Source: Actinomyces sp. ZJ308 (lineage in GTDB: Bacteria > Actinomycetota > Actinomycetes > Actinomycetales > Actinomycetaceae). From it: DNA of 50,896 nucleotides. Below are positions 18,612 to 28,650 of this stretch, piece after piece. Where the stretch lies: positions 1 through 50,896 of the forward strand of contig NZ_JAAIJY010000026.1 of the NCBI RefSeq assembly GCF_011752065.1, given 5' to 3'. Each line of letters starts with the position of its first letter. Position 1 is the stretch's first letter. Both the position numbers and the translations under genes were made by a program. The notes below the pieces were generated by a model. That model was not told the origin of the DNA. It searched no databases and worked only from the letters and a program-made list of their open reading frames with translations.

Positions 18612-18971
18612 CTACCAGCCTGCCACGGGCCCTGGGCTCGCGGCCTGGGCCGGGGCGGGCGCCGGGGCAGGAGCCGGCGTGGGGGTGGCGAAACGGCCCT
18701 GGTTGGTGGTCTCGGCGTCGTCGTAGCACACGGCGGCGTTGTCCAGGGCCAGACTGATCTGGTCGAGGTTGGACTGCACCTGCAGCTGGGTGAGGTGCCA
18801 GTCGGCCGCGCAGGTGGCCATGGAGTCCGACGCCGTCCCGGTCCAGGAGGACTGGAGCAGGCCGATATCGCCCTGCATGGCATCGACCTCGGTCTGGATC
18901 GTTGAGATGCGGGTGCGAGTCCGGGCGGCGGTGTCGGCCACCGCGCTGGTGTCGACGGAGTAGACGGGCAT
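18612..18971 (-). CDS. WXG100-like (ESAT-6 family) protein with an Ala/Pro tail
   Basis: A 119-aa protein with a helix-turn-helix WXG100 pattern: about 40 helical residues, the turn SSWTGTAS, a second helix (DSMATCAADWHLTQLQVQ...) and then a tail of alternating Ala-Pro. WXG100 proteins are small substrates or chaperone-like partners of type VII (ESX) secretion. AAAGGA upstream supports ATG 18971; the longer frame lacks a ribosome-binding site. The family usually ends soon after the second helix, so the ~30-residue PAPAPA tail is unusual. No ESX machinery genes are present here. The neighbouring HD-domain gene precedes it on the same strand. Confidence 0.75.
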   Translation of the reverse strand: MPVYSVDTSAVADTAARTRTRISTIQTEVDAMQGDIGLLQSSWTGTASDSMATCAADWHLTQLQVQSNLDQISLALDNAAVCYDDAETTNQGRFATPTPAPAPAPAPAQAASPGPVAGW

Positions 18972-19187
18972 GACGGGGTCCTTTCGTGAGAGGCGGACCG
19001 ATGACCGGGCAGGGTCGTCCGCCGGGGTGCACTGCGGTGCACGGGGGTGCACGCTGTGCCTCTCACGGTAGGGGCAGGACCCGGGTGAGCGTCGGGCCGG
19101 CGGTCGGCCCTGTGGACTGGGCCTGCCGATGACGGCCTGTGGCCCCGGAGGACCCGCGGCGGCCCGGGCCCTGGCAGGCGGGCCGCT

Positions 19188-20585
19188 TCAGAGGTCCCTG
19201 GCGCCGTCGTCGATGATCTCCTCGGTGATGGGGGTGATCTCGCCGGTGCGGGCCTCGCGCAGCTCCTTGGCCTCCTGGGTCTTGGCCCGCAGCTTCTCGG
19301 CGAGCTTGTCCCGCTCGGCCTGGACCCGGGCGCGGCGGTCCTCGGACTCATCGGCGCGGTTGCGTGAGCACATGAGCAGGTCCAGGTCGGCGATGCAGGA
19401 CTCCATCGAGGCCGTGTGGGCCATCGGCTCCTCGCCGTCCTTGTCCTCGCGGGCCTCGCCACGCTCAGCGGGCGCCTCGCCGGGCCGACGCGCGGGGGAG
19501 GCGGCCGAGACGGCCGGAACGCCCCGGGCGGGGGTGAGCGGTGAGGACGCACTCGATGGCGAGGGCGGCAGCGAGGACGATGAGGCGGCCGGCGCCGGAG
19601 TCGTTGCCGAGGCCGTGGGCCTGAGGGCCCTGAGCTCAGCGGTGTCGATACGCAGCGTGTTCCCGTCCTGGGACGGTCCGGGCGCCGGCTGCCCGGCCGC
19701 GGTCAGTGCCCGCAGGCCCAGCGGAGGAGTGCGCGGAGCGCTCCCGGCGACGTCGTCGAGCCGCTGAGGCGCCGAACCGGCGGCACCGGCCGCGGGGTCG
19801 GCCGAGGCCGCCGTGAAGAGGCGCGTCGGTGTCGGAGCGGCCGGGGGCTCGGGCGCCGCCTGATGGCCCTGGGGGTCCTGCCCGTCCCGCTCGGCGGCGA
19901 GCTTGGCGAGCTTCTCCTTGAGCCGTCGCTGCTCGGCCGACAGGTTCTCCCGAGCCGCGTGCTCCCAGCGCTCGCCCAGAGGGGAGTGGAAGAGGTGCTC
20001 GCGGTCCAGGAGCCGCGAGACGATCGTCAGGCGCCCGCGCAGGTACTCCTCCATGGGGATGTGGGAGTACTCCTCGCGCAGCAGACGCACGTACTCGGCA
20101 TAGGTCTGCGGGTCCACGGCCAGGGTCCCCAGGTCGGCGTCGATGAGCGCCTGGGCGTCGATGTCGTTCTCGTCGAGCATGTGCCGCTTGAGGTTGACGA
20201 TGAGGCAGCACACCCGTTTGACCGTCTCCATCGGGACGCCCAGGTGGTGCAGGTCCGCCTCGGCGAAGGCCGCCGAGGCGGTCTCGTCCTCGCCGCCGTT
20301 GCCACGGCTGACCTCCTCGGCGTCGGAGGAGAAGACGCACCCGTGGTACCAGCAGGCGACCCGCATGATGTCCGGGTTGTGGGACTCCTCGGCCAGCTCG
20401 TCGACGCGCGCGAGCATGTCGATGAGGTGGCGAAGATTGTGGAAGCGGCGGTCCGGTGTGGACCAGCGCTCAATGAGGAGCTCGCCGGCGGAGCGGATCG
20501 CCTCTGGGGGCTGCGTGGCGCCGAGCGCCTTCACCGAGCGGGTGAAGGCCGGCAGGAGCCATTGCGGTGCATCGATGACACCCAT
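19188..20585 (-). CDS. HD-domain-like protein with a C-terminal coiled coil
   Basis: A 465-aa protein. Residues ~1-215 match the predicted HD-fold phosphohydrolases of the COG4339 type: RRFHNLRHLIDML, the ACWYHGCVF segment, LKRHMLDENDIDAQALIDADLGTLA and the EYSHIP motif. The usual HD dyad reads H-G here (WYHG instead of WFHD), so metal-dependent catalysis may be impaired. Residues ~230-390 are a Pro/Ala/Ser-rich linker, and the last ~75 residues form a charged coiled coil (RARVQAERDKLAEKLRAKTQ). The ribosome-binding site GGAG lies eight bases before the ATG. Function unknown; possibly a scaffold derived from a nucleotide phosphohydrolase. Confidence 0.75.
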   Translation of the reverse strand: MGVIDAPQWLLPAFTRSVKALGATQPPEAIRSAGELLIERWSTPDRRFHNLRHLIDMLARVDELAEESHNPDIMRVACWYHGCVFSSDAEEVSRGNGGEDETASAAFAEADLHHLGVPMETVKRVCCLIVNLKRHMLDENDIDAQALIDADLGTLAVDPQTYAEYVRLLREEYSHIPMEEYLRGRLTIVSRLLDREHLFHSPLGERWEHAARENLSAEQRRLKEKLAKLAAERDGQDPQGHQAAPEPPAAPTPTRLFTAASADPAAGAAGSAPQRLDDVAGSAPRTPPLGLRALTAAGQPAPGPSQDGNTLRIDTAELRALRPTASATTPAPAASSSSLPPSPSSASSPLTPARGVPAVSAASPARRPGEAPAERGEAREDKDGEEPMAHTASMESCIADLDLLMCSRNRADESEDRRARVQAERDKLAEKLRAKTQEAKELREARTGEITPITEEIIDDGARDL

Positions 20586-20756
20586 GGGTCAGTCTCCGTG
20601 TTGGAAATGGAACGCGTGCCATCGTAGGACTGTCCTCGCCACAACGTCGACGTGACACAGTGTCTCGCGCACCACTCTTGCGAGGCGGTCGGCGGAACGC
20701 TCGGGGGACGGCACGGCGGGCTCTGGTCGATCACTGAAGGCACGGGACTCGCGGGC

Positions 20757-22358
20757 CTACCAGGCCGGCGCCGGTGGCAGCTCGATGTGGACGGTGGCGC
20801 CGCCGCCCGGGGTCTGGAGCATCTGGACCGTGCCCTGGTGGGCGGCCACGATGCCCAGCACGATCGCCAGTCCCAGGCCGGAGCCGCCGGTCTCCCGGTT
20901 GCGGGAGGTGTCCGAGCGGTAGAAGCGCTGGAAGACCTTCTCGGCCGCCTCCGGCGGCACCCCGTGCCCGTGGTCGCGGACTTCGACGACGACGACCGGC
21001 TGCGCCGTCGGGTTGGCGCGCGGGGGAGCCATGCCGATGGCGATCTCCACCGGCGTCCCGGCCGGCGTGTGGCGCACCACGTTGCCCAGCAGGTTGGTGA
21101 GGATCTGGGAGAGGCGGTCGCGGTCCCCGATGACCTGGAGGGAGGGCGCCTCCAGGCCGGCGGTCTCGTCGTGGGGGTCCAGGGGGATGAGGCCGCAGTC
21201 GCGCTCGGGGGCCAGGACCATCATGTCGCTCAGGGCTCCGGCCGCCAGCTCGGTGAGGTTGACCGGTTCCATCGACATCTCCCGGCCCTCGTCGATCCGG
21301 GCCAGCTGGAGCAGGTCGTCGACGAGGCGCCCCATGCGGTTGGACTCGGTCTCGATGCGCCCCATCACCTCGCCGGTCTTGTTCGCGGGCACCCCGCCCA
21401 TCCGGTAGAGCTCGCCGTAGCCGCGGATCGCGGCCAGGGGCGTGCGCAGCTCGTGGGAGGCGTCGGAGACGAATCGCGTCATCCGCTCCTGAGCCACGAC
21501 CTGGGCGGCGAAGGCGTTCTCGTTCTGGGTGAGCATTGCGTTGATCGCCCGCTGCAGCGAGCCGACCTCCGTGGTGCGCGGCTCGGTGACCAGGATGCGG
21601 GCCGACAGGTCGCCGTGGGCGATCCGTCCGGCCACGCCCTCGATCTGGCGCAGGGAGCGGAAGGAGCGGTGAACCAGATAGGTGGCGAAGAGCGCGCCCA
21701 CCGAGATGATCGAGACGTCGGCCAGGGCCACCACCAGGCGGGTCCTCTCCACGGTCTCCATGACGTCGCTCAGCGGGAGGGCCAGGGCCACGGCGCCGGT
21801 GTACTCGCCCGTGTCCTGGTCCTGGATGAGCAGGGTGATCATCCGCCACTGGTGGCCGGGCTGATCGGAGTTGACCGTCGTGATCGGGTAGTCGCTCTTC
21901 TCGGCGTGGGTCAGGGCCCGCTGGTAGTCCAGGCCCTTGATCTGCGGCCGGCCGTACTTCGCCGCGGTGTCGGCTGAGATCCACTCCCCGTTGCGGCTGG
22001 CATCGAGGTACTCGGCCTTGACGTAGTAGTTCGAGGGGAAGGTGGCGCTGGTGGTTCCGCCCTCGCGGATCTGGGCCAGTCCCTGGCTCCCGATGGCCAC
22101 CGAGGTGGTGCGCAGCTGGCTGTCGATCTGCCCCATCATGTGGCTGTAGAGCAGCGAGGTCACCACGAAGGAGACGACGATGAGTCCGATGGCGAGCAGG
22201 CCCGTCGTCATGAGGGTCAGGCGGGTGCGCAGCGGCATCGCCTGCCAGGGCCGCTGGATCGCGGTGATCGGGTGCCATCGGCCCCGCTTGATCGGCCGGT
22301 GCTGCTTGCCGGACGACTTGGCCGGGCGCGTGCTCCCCCCACGCGCCACGACCATCAC
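20757..22358 (-). CDS. Two-component sensor histidine kinase
   Basis: A 533-aa membrane kinase. TM1 (about residues 45-68) and TM2 (about 210-235) enclose an extracytoplasmic sensor loop of ~140 residues. HAMP, HisKA (phospho-acceptor in SDASHELRTPLAAIRGYGEL, near residue 300) and HATPase follow, with N box NLLGNVVRHTP, G1 box DHGHGVP and G2 box GSGLGLAIV. The first ~35 residues are basic. The start GTG 22358 overlaps the stop codon of the response-regulator gene, so the two are translationally coupled; ATG 22355 is an alternative. The signal is unknown. The class resembles MprB/PhoR-type kinases. Confidence 0.92.
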   Translation of the reverse strand: MMVVARGGSTRPAKSSGKQHRPIKRGRWHPITAIQRPWQAMPLRTRLTLMTTGLLAIGLIVVSFVVTSLLYSHMMGQIDSQLRTTSVAIGSQGLAQIREGGTTSATFPSNYYVKAEYLDASRNGEWISADTAAKYGRPQIKGLDYQRALTHAEKSDYPITTVNSDQPGHQWRMITLLIQDQDTGEYTGAVALALPLSDVMETVERTRLVVALADVSIISVGALFATYLVHRSFRSLRQIEGVAGRIAHGDLSARILVTEPRTTEVGSLQRAINAMLTQNENAFAAQVVAQERMTRFVSDASHELRTPLAAIRGYGELYRMGGVPANKTGEVMGRIETESNRMGRLVDDLLQLARIDEGREMSMEPVNLTELAAGALSDMMVLAPERDCGLIPLDPHDETAGLEAPSLQVIGDRDRLSQILTNLLGNVVRHTPAGTPVEIAIGMAPPRANPTAQPVVVVEVRDHGHGVPPEAAEKVFQRFYRSDTSRNRETGGSGLGLAIVLGIVAAHQGTVQMLQTPGGGATVHIELPPAPAW

Positions 22359-23092
22359 TCGGCCTTGGGCTCGCGCAGCATATAACCCACTCCGCGACGA
22401 GTCTGGATGAGCGGGGTGACGGGCTGGCCGTCAGCCCCCTGGATCTGGTCCACCTTGCGACGCAGGTAGGAGATGTAGGACTCCACGATCGCGGCGTCGC
22501 CGTTCCAGTCGTACTCCCAGACATGGTCGAGGATCTGGGCCTTGGACACGACGCGTCCGGCGTTGAGCATGAGGTAGCGCAGGAGCTTGAACTCGGTGGG
22601 GGACAGGTCCACCTCGACCTCGGCGCGGTACACCTCGTGAGCGTCCTCGTCGAGAACCAGGTCGGCCACGCGCACGACGCCGTCGTCCTCGTTCTCGATG
22701 GCGTGGGTGCGGCGCAGGATGGCGCGAATACGGGCGATGACCTCCTCCAGGCCGAAGGGCTTGGTGACGTAGTCATCGCCGCCGACGGTCAGGCCCTGAA
22801 CCTTGTCCGCCATGTCGTCACGGGCGGTCAGGAAGAGAATGGGGGTGGTCACGTCGCGCTCGCGCAGGCGCCGGGCCACGGTGAAGCCGTCCATGTCGGG
22901 CAGCATGACGTCGAGGACCACCAGGTCCGGGGACGTCTTCTCCACCGTCTTGAGGGCGCCGTTGCCGTCTCCGGCGATCGAGACCTCGAAGCCTGCGAAG
23001 CGCAGGGACGAGGCGAGCAGGTCGCGGATGTTGGGTTCATCGTCGACGACAAGGAGGTGAGCTTCGGTGCGGGACTGCTGGGAACGCTCCAT
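22355..23092 (-). CDS. OmpR/PhoB-family response regulator
   Basis: A 245-aa regulator. The receiver domain has the acidic pair in LLVVDDEP, phospho-acceptor D61 in VVLDVMLPD, a conserved Thr in LFLTARDD and K111 in YVTKPFG. The C-terminal winged helix is typical (VDLSPTEFKLLRYLMLNAGRVVS, then SYISYLRRKVD and QTRRGVGYML). ATG 23092 is chosen; ATG 23104 is possible, but AAGGG abuts it directly. It is the promoter-proximal gene of the operon with the sensor kinase, and a TTGACT hexamer lies upstream on this strand. Confidence 0.92.
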   Translation of the reverse strand: MERSQQSRTEAHLLVVDDEPNIRDLLASSLRFAGFEVSIAGDGNGALKTVEKTSPDLVVLDVMLPDMDGFTVARRLRERDVTTPILFLTARDDMADKVQGLTVGGDDYVTKPFGLEEVIARIRAILRRTHAIENEDDGVVRVADLVLDEDAHEVYRAEVEVDLSPTEFKLLRYLMLNAGRVVSKAQILDHVWEYDWNGDAAIVESYISYLRRKVDQIQGADGQPVTPLIQTRRGVGYMLREPKAE

Positions 23093-23296
23093 GCGCCACA
23101 CCATCCCTTCAGTTTCTGGTCGTTTCCTGAATGAGTTCCGAATGGTCGCTGTTGACGAGTCAAGCGCCTGGTGTGACCCAGAGCGCGTGACACGGCTCGG
23201 AAGCCTTGGGATTCCCACAAAAACGCGGGTGCTGTGTGGTTGCTGCTGAACAGAAGCGACTGCCGCAGCTCTTCGGCGAGTCGGATTGTGACATGA

Positions 23297-23328
23297 GGCG
23301 GGGCGACGACGTCGGTCCTCGCCCCGCC
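23297..23328 (-). terminator. Terminator hairpin after the NYN-domain gene
   Basis: Perfect 10-bp arms GGCGGGGCGA (23297-23306) and TCGCCCCGCC (23319-23328) surround a 12-nt loop directly after the stop codon at 23335. It insulates the two-component operon downstream. There is no T tract. Confidence 0.7.
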
Positions 23329-23334
23329 GACGGA

Positions 23335-23937
23335 TCAGAGGAAGGCCAGCGGGTCGAAGTCCTCCAGCGGGATGATGCACACGCGCGGCAGCGGGATGGT
23401 GAAGGCCTTGACGTCACTCTCCAGGTCGTAGACCGTCAGCCCCTCGCCCTCCATCCCGGCCAGCTGGGCGTTGAGGAACTCGCGGAAGCACAGGATCCCC
23501 ACCTTGGCGCCGGCATGCAGGAGCCGCTCGATGTGAGGGATGTAGTCGCCGTCGTGGCTGCCCAGCAGGATGTGGGCCTCCTGACCGGACTCGACCCGCT
23601 CGGCCAGCGCCTCCAGGGTGCGCTGGATACCGATGTCGACGACCTTCTCCTCATTGCTTCCCGAACCGGCCAGCGGAACGGGGCGGTAGTCCATGGCCAG
23701 CAGGGCCTGGATGAAGCTCATGGGCATGTGGCCGCTGGTGGCGTTGAGGAAGAACAGGGCACGGGCCTCGTCCCCCTCACCCTCGGCGGCGTCGGCGGAG
23801 GACAGCTCATCGCAGTATGCGAGGACGCGGTCCCAGCGGGGCCGCTCCTCAGGTTCGGGACGCCGCCCCAGCACGCTCATGCCGAGAGTGGCGTCAATGT
23901 TCTCGCCATCGACGAGAAGATAAGTCGGTACGCTCAT
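23335..23937 (-). CDS. NYN-domain (LabA/DUF88-like) putative ribonuclease
   Basis: A 200-aa PIN-like NYN-domain protein. The acidic residues of the active site are visible: the first Asp in YLLVDGENID, the second in NEEKVVDIGIQ and the DGD in LLGSHDGDYIPHIERLL. NYN proteins of this type are predicted metal-dependent RNases. The C-terminal ~45 residues (DVKAFTIPLPRVCIIPLEDFDPLAFL) are not part of the core. ATG 23937 keeps the conserved strand near the N-terminus and has GGAG three bases upstream; ATG 23946 and 23967 are in frame. It is flanked by terminators on both sides and so is probably monocistronic. Confidence 0.85.
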   Translation of the reverse strand: MSVPTYLLVDGENIDATLGMSVLGRRPEPEERPRWDRVLAYCDELSSADAAEGEGDEARALFFLNATSGHMPMSFIQALLAMDYRPVPLAGSGSNEEKVVDIGIQRTLEALAERVESGQEAHILLGSHDGDYIPHIERLLHAGAKVGILCFREFLNAQLAGMEGEGLTVYDLESDVKAFTIPLPRVCIIPLEDFDPLAFL

Positions 23938-24092
23938 GGGCTCCATGCTACCGGTCCCGGTGTCCAACAGCCTCCGACGACGCCCGGAGAAGCCCTACCG
24001 ATATCAACCTTATCCGGGGCTGCCGGTGAGCGATCGGCACGTGATCCCGGTCCTCCGATCCGGGCCGGTCTCAGCAGGCTCGGCGGACACGA

Positions 24093-24137
24093 GGGGCCGC
24101 TCGGTTCTCGTCATCGCGGCGAGAACCGAGCGGCCCC
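24093..24137 (-). terminator. Strong terminator after pspA
   Basis: A perfect 18-bp stem (24093-24110 with 24120-24137) and a 9-nt loop lie downstream of the pspA stop codon. It separates the TPM-pspA unit from the NYN gene. The stem is symmetrical, so it can act in both directions. Confidence 0.8.
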
Positions 24138-24179
24138 CAGGGCTGATGCGTGCCGCGCCGACCTCGCGGCGCGGCCGGC

Positions 24180-25028
24180 TCAGTAGGAGGACTTCTCCTC
24201 GCCGACCGGCTGACCCTGGTTCTTGAGGGCCTCGAAGGCGGCGTTGATCGCGGCCTCGTCGCCGTCGGTGATCTGGGCGGGCGCCTGCTGCGGGGAGGCC
24301 TGCAGCGCCGGGTTCTGCCCGGACTTGAGGGCGGCCAGGCGGGCCTCGGCCTCCAGCCCGGCACCGGAGGCCTCGAGCTCGGCGAACTGGGACTCCAGGG
24401 AGGAGCCCGCCAGCTCCATCTGCCCGGCGGCCTGGGCCTCGACCCGACGCACCTGGTCCTCGTAGCGGGACAGCTCGCTGGTGGGGTCCAGGACGTTGAT
24501 GGAGCGGATGGCGCCCTGCACCTTGACCTGGGCCTCGGCGGTCTTCTGGCGGGCGATGAGCTGGTCGCGCTTGGAGCGCAGCTCACCGAGCTTGACCTCC
24601 ATCTGCTGCAGGCCGGTCTTGAGCTGCTCGACGACCTGGCGCTGGGAGGCGATCATCGGCTCGGCGGCCTTGGCCTCGTTCTCCGCCGTGATCTGCTTGG
24701 TCAGCGCGATCTTGGCCAGCGAGTCCCACTTGTCCGCGCCGGCCGTGTCACCGCCGGCGCGCAGCTGGTCGGCCTTGCGGGAGGCGGCCAGGGCCTTGTT
24801 GCCCCAGTCCTTGGCCTCGGCGACGTCGGCGTCGTGGTCCTTCTCCGCCAGGCGCAGGTTACCGATCGTCTGGGCGACGGCGTCGCGGGCCTCGGCGATC
24901 GAGGCCGTGTAGTCCCGCACGAGCTGGTTCAGCATCTTCTCCGGGTCCTCGGCGCGGTCCAGGAGGGCATTGATGTTGGCGCGGGTGAGCTGGGCGATGC
25001 GTCCCAGGATCGACTGCTTCTCAGCCAT
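24180..25028 (-). CDS. pspA: PspA/IM30 family envelope-stress protein
   Basis: A 282-aa ESCRT-III-like coiled-coil protein that coats and stabilises stressed inner membranes. It starts with the amphipathic membrane helix typical of PspA (SILGRIAQLTRANINALLDRAEDPEKMLNQLVRDY), followed by four long helices rich in Ala/Glu/Lys/Gln. The C-terminal ~50 residues are a linker ending in a predicted helix (AAINAAFEALK). GGAAGG ten bases before the ATG is its ribosome-binding site. It follows the TPM-domain gene by 224 bp on the same strand, a pairing consistent with a joint envelope-stress role. Confidence 0.92.
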   Translation of the reverse strand: MAEKQSILGRIAQLTRANINALLDRAEDPEKMLNQLVRDYTASIAEARDAVAQTIGNLRLAEKDHDADVAEAKDWGNKALAASRKADQLRAGGDTAGADKWDSLAKIALTKQITAENEAKAAEPMIASQRQVVEQLKTGLQQMEVKLGELRSKRDQLIARQKTAEAQVKVQGAIRSINVLDPTSELSRYEDQVRRVEAQAAGQMELAGSSLESQFAELEASGAGLEAEARLAALKSGQNPALQASPQQAPAQITDGDEAAINAAFEALKNQGQPVGEEKSSY

Positions 25029-25252
25029 GGTGGTTCGTCCTTCCGTCGAGGTGCGACGTCGGTATGGGCACAGTGGGTGCCGACAGTGGTAGCCGGGTGG
25101 TTGCCGGGCGATGGCCGGGTGGGCCAGGCGGAACAGGCGTCATGCTCTCAGGTTCTGGCGGCCGGCGTCACGCGGGAGGGAGCCTCATCGCTCAGGGCAT
25201 GACTGGTTCACGGCCGCAGAATGGTCACGGCCGGTCGGTGCCATGGCGCCGC

Positions 25253-27454
<2,202 letters not shown>

Positions 27455-27557
27455 GGTCCCCGCAGGGCGCGGGTGTGAGCAAGTCGTTTCGCCTCAGGCG
27501 GCACGCGCAGGCCTGTCACCGGTTGCGAGGAACCGAACCACCGGCAGAATGTCACCC

Positions 27558-28466
27558 ATGACAGACACGCTCACGATCACCGTCATCGAGCCCGAGGAGC
27601 TCGCACCCGTGGGACGCCTGGGGGAGTGGCTCTTCGCCGAGGGGGCCGCGCTGCGCATGGTGCGCCCCTGGCAGGGCGACCCCGTCCCCTCCCTGGATGA
27701 GGTCGGTGACGGCCTCGTCGTGCTGGGCGGCTCCATGAGCGCCCACGATGAGGCCGACCACCCCTGGCTGGCCGACTTGCGTGAGCTGCTGCGCGGCGTC
27801 GTCGCCGACGACGTCCCCACCATCGCCATCTGCCTGGGTGCCCAGGTGGCCGCCGAGGCCCTGGGCGGCACCACGGCCGTGCCGGCGCTGGGCAATGACG
27901 AGGTCGGCGTCGTCGAGCTGACCATCACGGCCGCCGGCGAGAGCGACCCGGTCTTCGGGGAGGTGGCCGCCGAGACCATCCGCGCCGCCCACCGCGCCGG
28001 GATCTCCACCTCCGACGGCACCCGCTTCCCCGTCATCGTCTCCCACCACGACGCCGTCACCCACCTGCCCGAGGCCGCCGTCCTGCTGGCCTCCTCCGAC
28101 CGTTCCCCGGTCCACACCTGGCGGGCCGGGCGGCTCCTGGCCTTCCAGCACCACCCCGAGTCGGACCCGGCGCGCGTCGCCTACTGGCGCACCCGCGACG
28201 CCCTGAACGACCTGGCCGACGCCATGGACGCCGCCTCCCTCGCGGCCGCGCGCGATGCCCTGGAGGTGGCCGCCGGCCGCAGCGCCGCACCCGGAGCGGC
28301 CGGAACCCGCGGGGCGACGGCGGCGGACCTGCCCGAGTCGGCCGCCAGTGCCGGGGCTACCGCCCGCGAGGAGGCCGAGGGCGTCGACCCCGTCATCCAG
28401 ACCTTCGGGCGCACCCTGGCCCGCGTCCTCGTACGCAACGTGCGCGCCCGCCGCCTGGCGCGCTGA
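27558..28466 (+). CDS. Class I glutamine amidotransferase-like protein
   Basis: A 302-aa protein with the GATase-1 (triad) fold: nucleophile C92 in AICLGAQ, an oxyanion-type GGSMSAHDE, and the His-Glu pair in FQHHPESD. Similar stand-alone GATases are annotated as GMP-synthase-like amidotransferases. The C-terminal ~80 residues are an Ala-rich helix and linker not needed for the fold, and the partner synthetase domain is missing. The start ATG 27558 has no convincing ribosome-binding site (a GAGGA lies ~25 bases upstream). It converges on the XPB gene. Confidence 0.85.
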   Translation: MTDTLTITVIEPEELAPVGRLGEWLFAEGAALRMVRPWQGDPVPSLDEVGDGLVVLGGSMSAHDEADHPWLADLRELLRGVVADDVPTIAICLGAQVAAEALGGTTAVPALGNDEVGVVELTITAAGESDPVFGEVAAETIRAAHRAGISTSDGTRFPVIVSHHDAVTHLPEAAVLLASSDRSPVHTWRAGRLLAFQHHPESDPARVAYWRTRDALNDLADAMDAASLAAARDALEVAAGRSAAPGAAGTRGATAADLPESAASAGATAREEAEGVDPVIQTFGRTLARVLVRNVRARRLAR

Positions 28467-28494
28467 GGGTGTCTGCTCCACGACACTGAGTTCT

Positions 28495-28590
28495 CACTGG
28501 AGGACCGTTAGCCACACTGCACGACCCTCTTACTGTCGTGGAGTATGGCTATCCCCCGGCCAGTAGTGCCTAACCGTCGTGCAGTACGCG
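28495..28590. repeat. Degenerate third member of the palindromic repeat family
   Basis: CACTGGAGGACCGTTAGCC at 28495-28513 and CCTAACCGTCGTGCAGTAC at 28568-28586 match the arms of the element at 13353-13421, but the centre is diverged and the stem is poorly paired. It occupies the 184-bp gap between the convergent GATase and XPB genes, where it may help termination. Confidence 0.65.
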
Positions 28591-28650
28591 CGGCGCAGCA
28601 GTCATGACGACGACGCTTACCAGTGTTGCTGTCGTCCGCCGCCGTCGGGC

